Positions 35,095-41,866 of a DNA stretch of 64,000 bases are shown here, one piece after another. The notes under the pieces are model-generated. The model saw nothing but the letters and a program-made list of their open reading frames with translations, did not search any database and was not told the DNA's origin. Made by a program: the position numbers and the translations under genes. The DNA comes from Solimonas sp. K1W22B-7 (GTDB taxonomy: Bacteria; Pseudomonadota; Gammaproteobacteria; Nevskiales; Nevskiaceae). The stretch spans positions 2,790,001 through 2,854,000 of the forward strand of contig NZ_CP031704.1 of assembly GCF_003428335.1 (NCBI RefSeq), in the 5' to 3' direction. Every line of letters begins with the position of its first letter. Position 1 is the first letter of the stretch.

Positions 35095-35873
35095 GCGGCG
35101 AGTCTCTCAAGCAATGCCGGCAACACGTCGATGGCGCGCGCGCGCAGGCGCAGGTCCACCACGCCGGACACCTCGCTGGTGCCGGGATTGATCTCGATGC
35201 TCGGCGCACCCCAGCGCCGCGCCATCAGCACCGGCGCGGCGATGTACGGGAACACGCTGGTGGTGCCGATGCTCAGCACGGCGTCCACGCCCCGTTCCAG
35301 CACGGCCTGCAGGCGATCCAGGGCCGGCTCCGGCAGCATTTCGCCGAACAGCACCACGCGCGGGCGCTCGATGCCGCCGCAGTCGGCGCAACGCGGCGGC
35401 AGCTTGTCGATGCGGGCGAAGTCGCTGATTTCGCGCGAGGCGCCGCATTGCACGCAGTACAGCTCGCGCAGGTTGCCGTGGATCTCGATGACGTCGGCCG
35501 AGCCGGCGTCGACATGGAAGCCGTCGATGTTCTGGGTCAGCACGGTGAGCGGGTCGAACCTTTGCTGCAATGCAGCAAGGGCAGCATGGGCGGCGTTGTA
35601 GCGGGCTCCGCGGCAGCTGCGTTCCAGCTGGTGGATGTACTTCCAGCAGACCTCCGGGCGGCTGCGGAACATGTCGCCGGACAGCGCATCCTCGATCGCC
35701 AGGCCGTCCTCGGTGGCGGCATCCTCGTAAAGCCCGCCGATGCCGCGGTAGGTCGGCAGGCCGGAGTCGGCCGAGATGCCGGCCCCGGTAATGGCCAGCA
35801 CGCGCCGGGCGCCGCGCAGCAGGCCGGCTGCGCGGTCGAGAAGGTCGTCCAGAGGCTGGTCGGATTGGCCCAT
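35091..35873 (-). CDS. Sir2-family NAD-dependent protein deacylase
   Basis: 260 aa. NAD motifs GAGISADSGLPTYRG (~31-45) and TQNIDGFH, catalytic His in IEIHGNLREL, zinc site CVQC...CADC (~140-170), GTTSVFPYIAAP and EINPGTSE. It removes acyl groups from lysine using NAD, producing nicotinamide and O-acyl-ADP-ribose. ATG at 35873 preferred over the TTG six bases before. Co-translated with the HD gene; divergent from the TetR gene. Confidence 0.92.
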   Translation of the reverse strand: MGQSDQPLDDLLDRAAGLLRGARRVLAITGAGISADSGLPTYRGIGGLYEDAATEDGLAIEDALSGDMFRSRPEVCWKYIHQLERSCRGARYNAAHAALAALQQRFDPLTVLTQNIDGFHVDAGSADVIEIHGNLRELYCVQCGASREISDFARIDKLPPRCADCGGIERPRVVLFGEMLPEPALDRLQAVLERGVDAVLSIGTTSVFPYIAAPVLMARRWGAPSIEINPGTSEVSGVVDLRLRARAIDVLPALLERLAA

Positions 35874-35954
35874 GGGCAAAGAATAGCGGAATCGTTCAGA
35901 ATTTCCCGATAGCGAACCTCATACCAACCAGAAACTTAGGCCCGAAACCTCTCC

Positions 35955-36593
35955 ATGCCCCGCAAGCCTGCCCACGAACAGTTCGACACACTGAAGGCCA
36001 TCGGCGACTGCGCCTTCGAGCTGTTCGGCCGTTATGGCTACGAGGGGGTTTCGATCGGCGACATCGCCACCGCCGCCAAGCTCAGCAAGGGCGCCCTGTA
36101 CTGGCATTTCCAGGGCAAGGAAGCGCTGTACCTGGACTGCCTCAAGCGCCTGCACACGATCTTCGACAGCTACATCTTCGACGTGATGCGCACCGAGCCG
36201 GATCCGGTCAAGGCCGTGGTGACCCTGTTCAGCGGCCTGTCGAAACTGCTGCAGGACCCGCGCGTGGAGAAGGGCATCGGCGGCTACTGGCTGATCCCCG
36301 ACACGCCCGAGACGATCCACATCATCACCGCGCAGCGCTCTTTCGAGACCGCCGCCATCGAAGTGCTCAACCAGGTGCTGCGCCGTGGCCAGGAGCAGGG
36401 CTCCATGGACCTGGGCGGCGACCTCGACGACATGGCCCGCGCCATCATTTCGCTGGTGGAAGCCTGCGTGCTGCCGCTGCGCCATCTCACGCCCGACGAG
36501 GTCAACCGCCAGCTCGGCGTGCTGGCGCGCACCCTGTTCCGCGCCTACGCCAAGTCGCCGGAACTGGTGAAGCTGGTCAGCAAGCTCAACTGA
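35955..36593 (+). CDS. TetR/AcrR-family transcriptional regulator
   Basis: 212 aa. N-terminal helix-turn-helix (~12-58): AFELFGRYGYEGVSIGDIATAAKLSKGALYWHFQGKEALY, an excellent TetR signature. The C-terminal ligand domain is unassigned. The 81-bp divergent gap to the Sir2 gene makes sirtuin/HD control and autoregulation plausible. No clean operator palindrome was found there. Followed by a strong intrinsic terminator. Confidence 0.9.
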   Translation: MPRKPAHEQFDTLKAIGDCAFELFGRYGYEGVSIGDIATAAKLSKGALYWHFQGKEALYLDCLKRLHTIFDSYIFDVMRTEPDPVKAVVTLFSGLSKLLQDPRVEKGIGGYWLIPDTPETIHIITAQRSFETAAIEVLNQVLRRGQEQGSMDLGGDLDDMARAIISLVEACVLPLRHLTPDEVNRQLGVLARTLFRAYAKSPELVKLVSKLN

Positions 36594-36611
36594 AGCCTGC
36601 CCTTCGGACTC

Positions 36612-36641
36612 CGGGCTGCCTTCGGGCGGCCCGTTTCATTT
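36612..36641 (+). terminator. Intrinsic terminator after TetR gene
   Basis: Nine-bp stem CGGGCTGCC / GGCGGCCCG (one G-T pair) closed by a TTCG tetraloop and followed by TTTCATTT, 19 bases after the stop. Confidence 0.88.
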
Positions 36642-36654
36642 ATGCGTCCTTTAC
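36639..36654 (+). promoter_or_regulatory. Candidate KdpE box 1
   Basis: TTTAT-N6-TTTAC, a direct repeat of 11-bp period followed by a C/G-rich stretch. It resembles the T-rich KdpE site upstream of E. coli kdpFABC. It lies ~90 bases upstream of the 101-aa ORF; a matching element is at 37071-37086. Confidence 0.4.
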
Positions 36655-36742
36655 TTCTTCGCCCCCGGTCCTCATCCCGAATTTATCCCGCGATCCCTAC
36701 CGTGTGCGTCGGGGCAATCGGCCCCGTCTCGGGAACCAGCAC

Positions 36743-37048
36743 ATGGACAGCGCGCTCTGCGTCGGTATCGACATCCAGCAGGATGATGTGAAGATCGACG
36801 TGCGCCGCGAGGGCCGGCAACTCGCCCGCCTCGCCTTCCGCAACGACCAGGCCGGCCTCGCCGCCCTGTCGGAGTTCATTTCCGCCTGGCAGGGGCCGGT
36901 GCGCCTGGCGATCGCCGCGATCGGCAGCACCGCGATCGCCGTCGGCCTGGTGCTGGGCGCCGCTCCCGGACGCCAGGTCTACCTCGTGGCCCGCGCCCAG
37001 GCCGCGGAGCCGGCCGCCCTGTCGCGCTACGCCGAGCAGGTCATCTAG
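36743..37048 (+). CDS. Small protein resembling the N terminus of IS110-type transposases
   Basis: 101 aa from the ATG at 36743 (MDSALCVGIDIQQDDVKIDV) with GGGA upstream. The order VGIDxxxDxxxIxV, LARLAFRNDQAGLAALSEFI, VRLAIAAIGSTAIAVGLVLGAA mirrors the first half of the RNase H/RuvC-like domain of IS110 transposases (VGID..., F.N...G...L, then EATGGY). The acidic residue of that last motif is replaced (AAIG). The C-terminal domain is absent and no IS ends are visible. It sits co-directionally before the kdp genes behind a KdpE-like box. Function unknown. Confidence 0.55.
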   Translation: MDSALCVGIDIQQDDVKIDVRREGRQLARLAFRNDQAGLAALSEFISAWQGPVRLAIAAIGSTAIAVGLVLGAAPGRQVYLVARAQAAEPAALSRYAEQVI

Positions 37049-37070
37049 CCCCACTGCTGCCGGCCGGATC

Positions 37071-37086
37071 TTTACGTTTTCTTTAT
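37071..37086 (+). promoter_or_regulatory. Candidate KdpE box 2
   Basis: TTTAC-N6-TTTAT, an 11-bp-period direct repeat about 95 bases upstream of the first kdp small gene. A GAATT follows 39 bases after the box start, nearly the same spacing as after box 1 (40 bases). Confidence 0.45.
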
Positions 37087-37180
37087 ATCCGGACGCGCGG
37101 CCCGTCCTCGAATTCCTACGGGCCCGGCGCGCCTAATGCGCGGGCCGCATCAACCCAAACCGCGGTTCAGGAGCTTTGCG

Positions 37181-37264
37181 ATGGGCGATTTCATCTTTCT
37201 CGGACTCGGCGTGCTGGGCTTCGCACTGCTGGTCCTCTACGTGAAGGCTTCGGGGAAACTCTAG
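37181..37264 (+). CDS. 27-residue membrane peptide upstream of kdpF
   Basis: MGDFIFLGLGVLGFALLVLY followed by VKASGKL: one hydrophobic helix with a basic C terminus. AGGAG ribosome-binding site eight bases upstream; stop TAG at 37262-37264, three bases before the kdpF ATG. I recall similar ~27-residue proteins (helix plus YVRxCExL-like end) ahead of kdp genes in other phyla. A small accessory subunit of the Kdp complex is plausible but unproven. Confidence 0.65.
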   Translation: MGDFIFLGLGVLGFALLVLYVKASGKL

Positions 37265-37267
37265 GCC

Positions 37268-37357
37268 ATGACATTCGACTATCTGCTGGGCGGCGGCGTC
37301 GCCCTGTTCACGCTGGCCTATCTCGTTTACGCGCTGGTCCGCGCGGAACGCTTCTAA
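37268..37357 (+). CDS. kdpF: Potassium-transporting ATPase subunit KdpF
   Basis: 29 aa: [20 protein letters not shown] then [10 protein letters not shown] single transmembrane helix ending in the YALxRxERF-like tail typical of KdpF, which stabilises the KdpABC complex. 13 bases before kdpA. Confidence 0.85.
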   Translation: MTFDYLLGGGVALFTLAYLVYALVRAERF

Positions 37358-37370
37358 CCGGAGTTTTTCA

Positions 37371-39071
37371 ATGACAGCCAACGGCTGGCTGCAGATACTG
37401 GTGTACTGCGGCGTCATCGTCCTGCTGGTCCGCCCGCTGGGCGGCTTCATCTTCCGCGTGGTCCAGGGCGAACGCACATGGCTGTCGCCGGTGCTGGGCC
37501 CCGTCGAGCGCGGTTTCTACAGGATCGCCGGCGTGGACCCGCAGCGGGAGCAATCCTGGAGCGCCTACGCGCTGGCGATGCTGGCCTTCAACTTCGCCGG
37601 CTTCGTGCTGCTCTACATCCTGCTGCGCACGCAGCAGTGGCTGCCGCTGAATCCCCAGGGCTTCCCGGCGCTTTCCCCGCACCTGGCCTTCAACACGGCG
37701 ATCAGCTTCGTCACCAACACCAACTGGCAGTCCTATGGCGGCGAAGCCACCATGAGCTATCTCAGCCAGATGGTCGGCCTGACGGTGCAGAACTTCGTCT
37801 CCGCCGCCACCGGCGTGGCCCTGGCCATTGCCCTGGCGCGCGGCTTCGCGCGACGCAAGGCCGATGCCCTGGGCAACTTCTGGGTCGACCTGACGCGGGT
37901 GACGCTCTACATCCTGCTGCCGGCCTGCCTGCTCTTCGCGCTGCTGCTGGTCTGGCAGGGCGTGCCGCAGAACTTCCTGTCCTACACCGAGGCCACCACG
38001 CTGGAAGGTGCGAAGCAGCTGATCGCCCAGGGCCCGATCGCCTCGCAGGAGGCGATCAAGATGCTCGGCACCAACGGCGGCGGCTTCCTCAACGCCAACT
38101 CGGCGCATCCCTTCGAGAACCCGACCGCGCTGAGCAACTTCCTGCAGATGCTGTCGATCTTCGCGATCGGCGCCGCGCTGACCAACGTCTTCGGCCGCAT
38201 GGTCGGCGACGAGAAGCAAGGCTGGGCGATCTTCGGTGCGATGGGCGTGCTGTTCCTGCTCGGCGTCACCGCGGCCTACTGGGCCGAGAGCGCGACCAAT
38301 CCCCTGCTGCAGGCCGCCGGCATCGACGCCAACATGGAGGGCAAGGAAGTGCGCTTCGGCACCGCCGCCTCGATGCTGTTCGCGGTGATCACCACGGCCG
38401 CCTCCTGCGGCGCGGTCAACGCCATGCACGACAGCCTGATGCCGCTGGCGGGCATGATCCCGATGATCAACATGCAGCTCGGCGAGGTCGTCATCGGCGG
38501 CGTCGGCGCCGGTCTCTACGGCATGCTGCTGTTCGTGATCCTGGCGGTGTTCATCGCCGGCCTCATGGTGGGCCGCACGCCGGAGTACCTGGGCAAGAAG
38601 ATCGAGGCGCGCGAGGTCAAGCTCACGGTGCTGGCTATCCTCGCCTCGCCGCTGTGCATCTTGGTGTTCACCTCGCTAGCGAGCGTGCTGGACCTGGGCC
38701 TGGCCGGCCTCCAGGACAAGGGGCCGCATGGCTTCGGCGAGATCCTCTATGCCTTCACTTCCGCGGCGGCCAACAACGGCAGCGCCTTCGCCGGCCTGAC
38801 CGCCAACGCGCCGTTCTACGACACCACCCTGGGCATCGCGATGCTGCTGGGCCGCTTCGCGATCATCGTGCCGATGCTGGCCATCGCCGGCTCCCTGGCC
38901 GCCAAGACCACGGTGGCGCCTTCCGCCGGTACCTTCCCGACCAACAACGGCCTGTTCGTGGCGCTGCTGGTGGGCGTGGTGCTGATCGTCGGCGGACTGA
39001 CTTTCTTCCCCGCGCTGGCGCTCGGCCCCATCGCCGAACATTTCGCCATGCTGCAAGGCAGCAGCTACTAA
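37371..39071 (+). CDS. kdpA: Potassium-transporting ATPase potassium-binding subunit
   Basis: 566 aa, ten or more membrane helices. KdpA is the K+-selective, channel-like subunit related to SKT transporters. Its four pore loops are visible, e.g. [10 protein letters not shown] (~113) and [20 protein letters not shown] (~230), with later ones around [15 protein letters not shown] (~343) and [13 protein letters not shown] (~465). It is part of the high-affinity, ATP-driven K+ importer KdpFABC in the inner membrane, used under K+ limitation. 13 bases separate it from kdpF and 12 from kdpB. Confidence 0.97.
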   Translation: MTANGWLQILVYCGVIVLLVRPLGGFIFRVVQGERTWLSPVLGPVERGFYRIAGVDPQREQSWSAYALAMLAFNFAGFVLLYILLRTQQWLPLNPQGFPALSPHLAFNTAISFVTNTNWQSYGGEATMSYLSQMVGLTVQNFVSAATGVALAIALARGFARRKADALGNFWVDLTRVTLYILLPACLLFALLLVWQGVPQNFLSYTEATTLEGAKQLIAQGPIASQEAIKMLGTNGGGFLNANSAHPFENPTALSNFLQMLSIFAIGAALTNVFGRMVGDEKQGWAIFGAMGVLFLLGVTAAYWAESATNPLLQAAGIDANMEGKEVRFGTAASMLFAVITTAASCGAVNAMHDSLMPLAGMIPMINMQLGEVVIGGVGAGLYGMLLFVILAVFIAGLMVGRTPEYLGKKIEAREVKLTVLAILASPLCILVFTSLASVLDLGLAGLQDKGPHGFGEILYAFTSAAANNGSAFAGLTANAPFYDTTLGIAMLLGRFAIIVPMLAIAGSLAAKTTVAPSAGTFPTNNGLFVALLVGVVLIVGGLTFFPALALGPIAEHFAMLQGSSY

Positions 39072-39083
39072 GAGGACGTCGAC

Positions 39084-41123
39084 ATGACGCATAAAACCAA
39101 GTCCCTGCTCGACCGCGCGCTGCTGATGCCGGCCCTGCTGGACGCTTTCCGCAAGCTGGCTCCGGGCAAACTGGCGCACAACCCGGTGATCTTCATCACC
39201 GCGCTGGTCGCCGCCCTGTCCACCGTGCTGTTCTTCCGCGATCTGTTCAGCGGCGCCGGCAACCTGCTGTTCTCCGGCCAGGTCATCGCCTGGCTGTGGT
39301 TCACCGTGCTGTTCGCCAACTTCGCCGAGGCGATCGCCGAGGGCCGCGGCAAGGCCCAGGCGGCCGAATTGCGCAAGACCCGGACGCAGACCGTCGCCAA
39401 CCGCCTGCGCGACAACCGCGTCGAGCAGGTCCACGCCACCGAGCTGCGTATCGGCGATCGCGTTCGCGTCAGCGCCGGGGAGATCATTCCCGGCGACGGC
39501 GACGTGGTCCTGGGCGTCGCCACGGTGGACGAGTCCGCCATCACCGGCGAGTCCGCGCCGGTGATCCGCGAGGCCGGCGGCGACCGCTCCGCGGTGACCG
39601 GCGGCACCCGTGTACTGTCCGACACGATCGAGCTGCGCATCACTGCCGCCAGCGGCTCCAGCTTCCTGGACCGCATGATCGCCCTGGTGGAGGGTGCCGC
39701 GCGGCAGAAGACGCCCAACGAGATCGCGCTGAACGTGCTGCTGGCCGGCATGAGCCTGATCTTCGTGCTGGCGGTGTCCACCATCCCCGGCTTCGTGGTC
39801 TATGCCGGCGGCCAGGTATCGGTGATCGTGCTGGCGGCACTGTTCGTGACGCTGATCCCCACCACCATCGGCGCACTGCTGTCGGCGATCGGCATCGCCG
39901 GCATGAACCGCCTGGTGCGCTTCAACGTGCTGGCGACCTCGGGCCGCGCAGTGGAGGCCGCCGGCGACGTCGACACCCTGCTGCTCGACAAGACCGGCAC
40001 GATCACCCTGGGCAACCGCCAGGCCACTGCCCTGCATGCCCTCCCCGGCGTCTACGAGAACGAACTGGTCGATGCCGCACAGCTCGCCAGCCTCTCCGAC
40101 GAAACCCCCGAAGGCCGCAGCATCGTGATCCTGGCCAAGCAGCAGCACGGCCTGCGCGGCCGCGAGATGTCATCGCTGCACGCGAAGTTCATCCCCTTCA
40201 CCGCGCAGACGCGGATGTCAGGCGTCGATATCGACGGCCATGAGATTCGCAAAGGCGCCGTCGAGGCGGTGAAGGACTACGTCAAGTCGCATGCCTCCGG
40301 CCACGCCATCCCGCCGGAACTGGACGAGATCACCGAACGCATCGCCAAGGGCGGCGGCACGCCGCTGGCGGTGGTCCGCGACGGCCGCGTGCTGGGCGTG
40401 GTGCAGCTCAAGGACATCGTCAAGGGCGGCATCCGCGAGCGCTTCGCCGAACTGCGCGCCATGGGCATCCGCACCGTGATGATCACCGGCGACAACCCGA
40501 TGACCGCGGCGGCGATCGCCGCCGAGGCCGGCGTCGACGACTTCCTGGCCCAGGCCACGCCGGAGAAGAAGCTGGAGCTGATCCGCGCCGAACAGGCCAA
40601 GGGCAAGCTGGTGGCGATGTGCGGCGACGGCACCAATGACGCGCCGGCACTGGCCCAGGCCGACGTCGGCGTGGCGATGCAGACCGGTACCGCCGCGGCC
40701 CGCGAGGCCGGCAACATGGTGGACCTGGACTCCGATCCGACCAAGCTGATCGAGATCGTCGGCATCGGCAAGCAGATGCTGATGACGCGCGGCGCGCTGA
40801 CCACGTTCAGCATCGCCAACGACGTCGCCAAGTACTTCGCCATCATCCCGGCGCTGTTCATCGCCTTCTACCCGCAGCTCGGCGCGCTGAACATCATGGG
40901 CCTGGCTTCGCCGCAGTCCGCGATCCTGTCCGCGATCATCTTCAATGCCCTGATCATCCTGGCGCTGATCCCGCTGGCGCTGCGCGGCGTCGCCTACCGG
41001 CCGGCGCCGGCAGCCAGTCTGCTGGGACGCAACCTGGCGATCTACGGCCTCGGCGGCATCGTCGTCCCCTTCATCGGCATCAAGCTGATCGACCTTTTCG
41101 TCGCGGCCGCCGGCCTCGCCTAG
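39084..41123 (+). CDS. kdpB: Potassium-transporting P-type ATPase subunit KdpB
   Basis: 679 aa P-type ATPase. Phosphorylated Asp302 in [13 protein letters not shown], actuator TGES at 154-157 (the Ser equivalent to the inhibitory phosphorylation site of E. coli KdpB is present), hinge [17 protein letters not shown] near 512, nucleotide-binding domain between. Membrane helices at ~35-90, ~220-275 and the C-terminal ~570-675. It hydrolyses ATP to drive K+ transport through KdpA. Confidence 0.98.
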   Translation: MTHKTKSLLDRALLMPALLDAFRKLAPGKLAHNPVIFITALVAALSTVLFFRDLFSGAGNLLFSGQVIAWLWFTVLFANFAEAIAEGRGKAQAAELRKTRTQTVANRLRDNRVEQVHATELRIGDRVRVSAGEIIPGDGDVVLGVATVDESAITGESAPVIREAGGDRSAVTGGTRVLSDTIELRITAASGSSFLDRMIALVEGAARQKTPNEIALNVLLAGMSLIFVLAVSTIPGFVVYAGGQVSVIVLAALFVTLIPTTIGALLSAIGIAGMNRLVRFNVLATSGRAVEAAGDVDTLLLDKTGTITLGNRQATALHALPGVYENELVDAAQLASLSDETPEGRSIVILAKQQHGLRGREMSSLHAKFIPFTAQTRMSGVDIDGHEIRKGAVEAVKDYVKSHASGHAIPPELDEITERIAKGGGTPLAVVRDGRVLGVVQLKDIVKGGIRERFAELRAMGIRTVMITGDNPMTAAAIAAEAGVDDFLAQATPEKKLELIRAEQAKGKLVAMCGDGTNDAPALAQADVGVAMQTGTAAAREAGNMVDLDSDPTKLIEIVGIGKQMLMTRGALTTFSIANDVAKYFAIIPALFIAFYPQLGALNIMGLASPQSAILSAIIFNALIILALIPLALRGVAYRPAPAASLLGRNLAIYGLGGIVVPFIGIKLIDLFVAAAGLA

Positions 41124-41132
41124 GAACGTCCC

Positions 41133-41768
41133 ATGCGTATCCATGTCCTCACCGATACCCCGCCCAGCCCCGGCGTCCTGCGCCCGGCCCTGGCCCTGCT
41201 GCTCCTGTTCACGCTGCTGACCGGCGTGGTCTATCCGCTCGTGGTCACCGGCCTGGCGCGGGTCGCCTTCCCCGTACAGGCGGGCGGCAGCCTGATCGAG
41301 CGCAACGGCCAGGTGGTCGGCTCGGCCCTCCTGGGGCAGCGTTTCCAGGCCGCCCAGTACTTCCAGGGGCGCCCTTCCGGAGCGGGAGCCGAGGGCTACG
41401 ACGCCGCGGCGTCCAGCGGCTCCAACTACGGACCCACTTCCAAGGCCCTGCTCGAGCGCGTCGCCGGCGACGTCGAACGGCTGCGCAAGGAACAGCCGGG
41501 GCAACAGGTCCCGGCCGATCTGGCGACCGCCTCCGGCAGCGGCCTGGACCCGCACATCAGCCCGGCCGCGGCGGAGTACCAGGTCGCCCGCGTCGCTGCC
41601 GCGCGCAAGCTGCCGGAGGATCGCGTGCGGCAGCTGGTGCGCGAGCATACCCAGGGCCGCGATCTGGGCTTCCTCGGCGATCCGGCCGTCAACGTCCTGC
41701 AGCTGAACCTGGCCCTGGACGCCCTCTCGCCCCCACCGGACGGCAGTGCACCGGCGGCTCTGCCCTGA
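41133..41768 (+). CDS. kdpC: Potassium-transporting ATPase subunit KdpC
   Basis: 211 aa. One N-terminal membrane helix (LRPALALLLLFTLLTGVVYPLVVTGLARV), then a periplasmic domain with the family motifs GSALLGQ.F, YFQGRPS, SSGSNYGPTS and SGSGLDPHISPAAAEYQVARVA. KdpC is required for complex assembly and K+ affinity. Nine bases after kdpB. A strong terminator follows, separating the pump genes from kdpDE. Confidence 0.97.
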   Translation: MRIHVLTDTPPSPGVLRPALALLLLFTLLTGVVYPLVVTGLARVAFPVQAGGSLIERNGQVVGSALLGQRFQAAQYFQGRPSGAGAEGYDAAASSGSNYGPTSKALLERVAGDVERLRKEQPGQQVPADLATASGSGLDPHISPAAAEYQVARVAAARKLPEDRVRQLVREHTQGRDLGFLGDPAVNVLQLNLALDALSPPPDGSAPAALP

Positions 41769-41801
41769 ACGGCGCGCGCCACTCCTGTCGAAGCGGCGCC
41801 C

Positions 41802-41836
41802 CGCCCCCTCCCGGCTACGGGAGGGGGCGTGCTTTT
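41802..41836 (+). terminator. Intrinsic terminator between kdpC and kdpD
   Basis: Perfect 12-bp stem CGCCCCCTCCCG / CGGGAGGGGGCG with a GCTA loop (41802-41829), followed by TGCTTTTC. This should end most kdpFABC transcription before kdpD. Confidence 0.85.
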
Positions 41837-41860
41837 CATGGGACCGATACCTCCTAGAAT
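41833..41860 (+). promoter_or_regulatory. Candidate kdpDE promoter (leaderless)
   Basis: TTTTCA (41833-41838), 16-base spacer, TAGAAT (41855-41860), then six bases to the kdpD ATG at 41867. Transcription would begin at or next to the start codon. No Shine-Dalgarno fits that start well. Confidence 0.45.
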
Positions 41861-41866
41861 GCAGGC

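Noticed and set aside
36743-37048. Functional IS110 transposase
   Set aside because: Only the N-terminal domain is present, one catalytic acidic residue is replaced, and no C-terminal serine domain or IS ends are visible.
37121-37146. Inverted repeat GGCCCG/CGGGCC upstream of kdp as a K+ or c-di-AMP riboswitch
   Set aside because: Only a simple 6-bp stem, with none of the conserved elements of known riboswitch classes.
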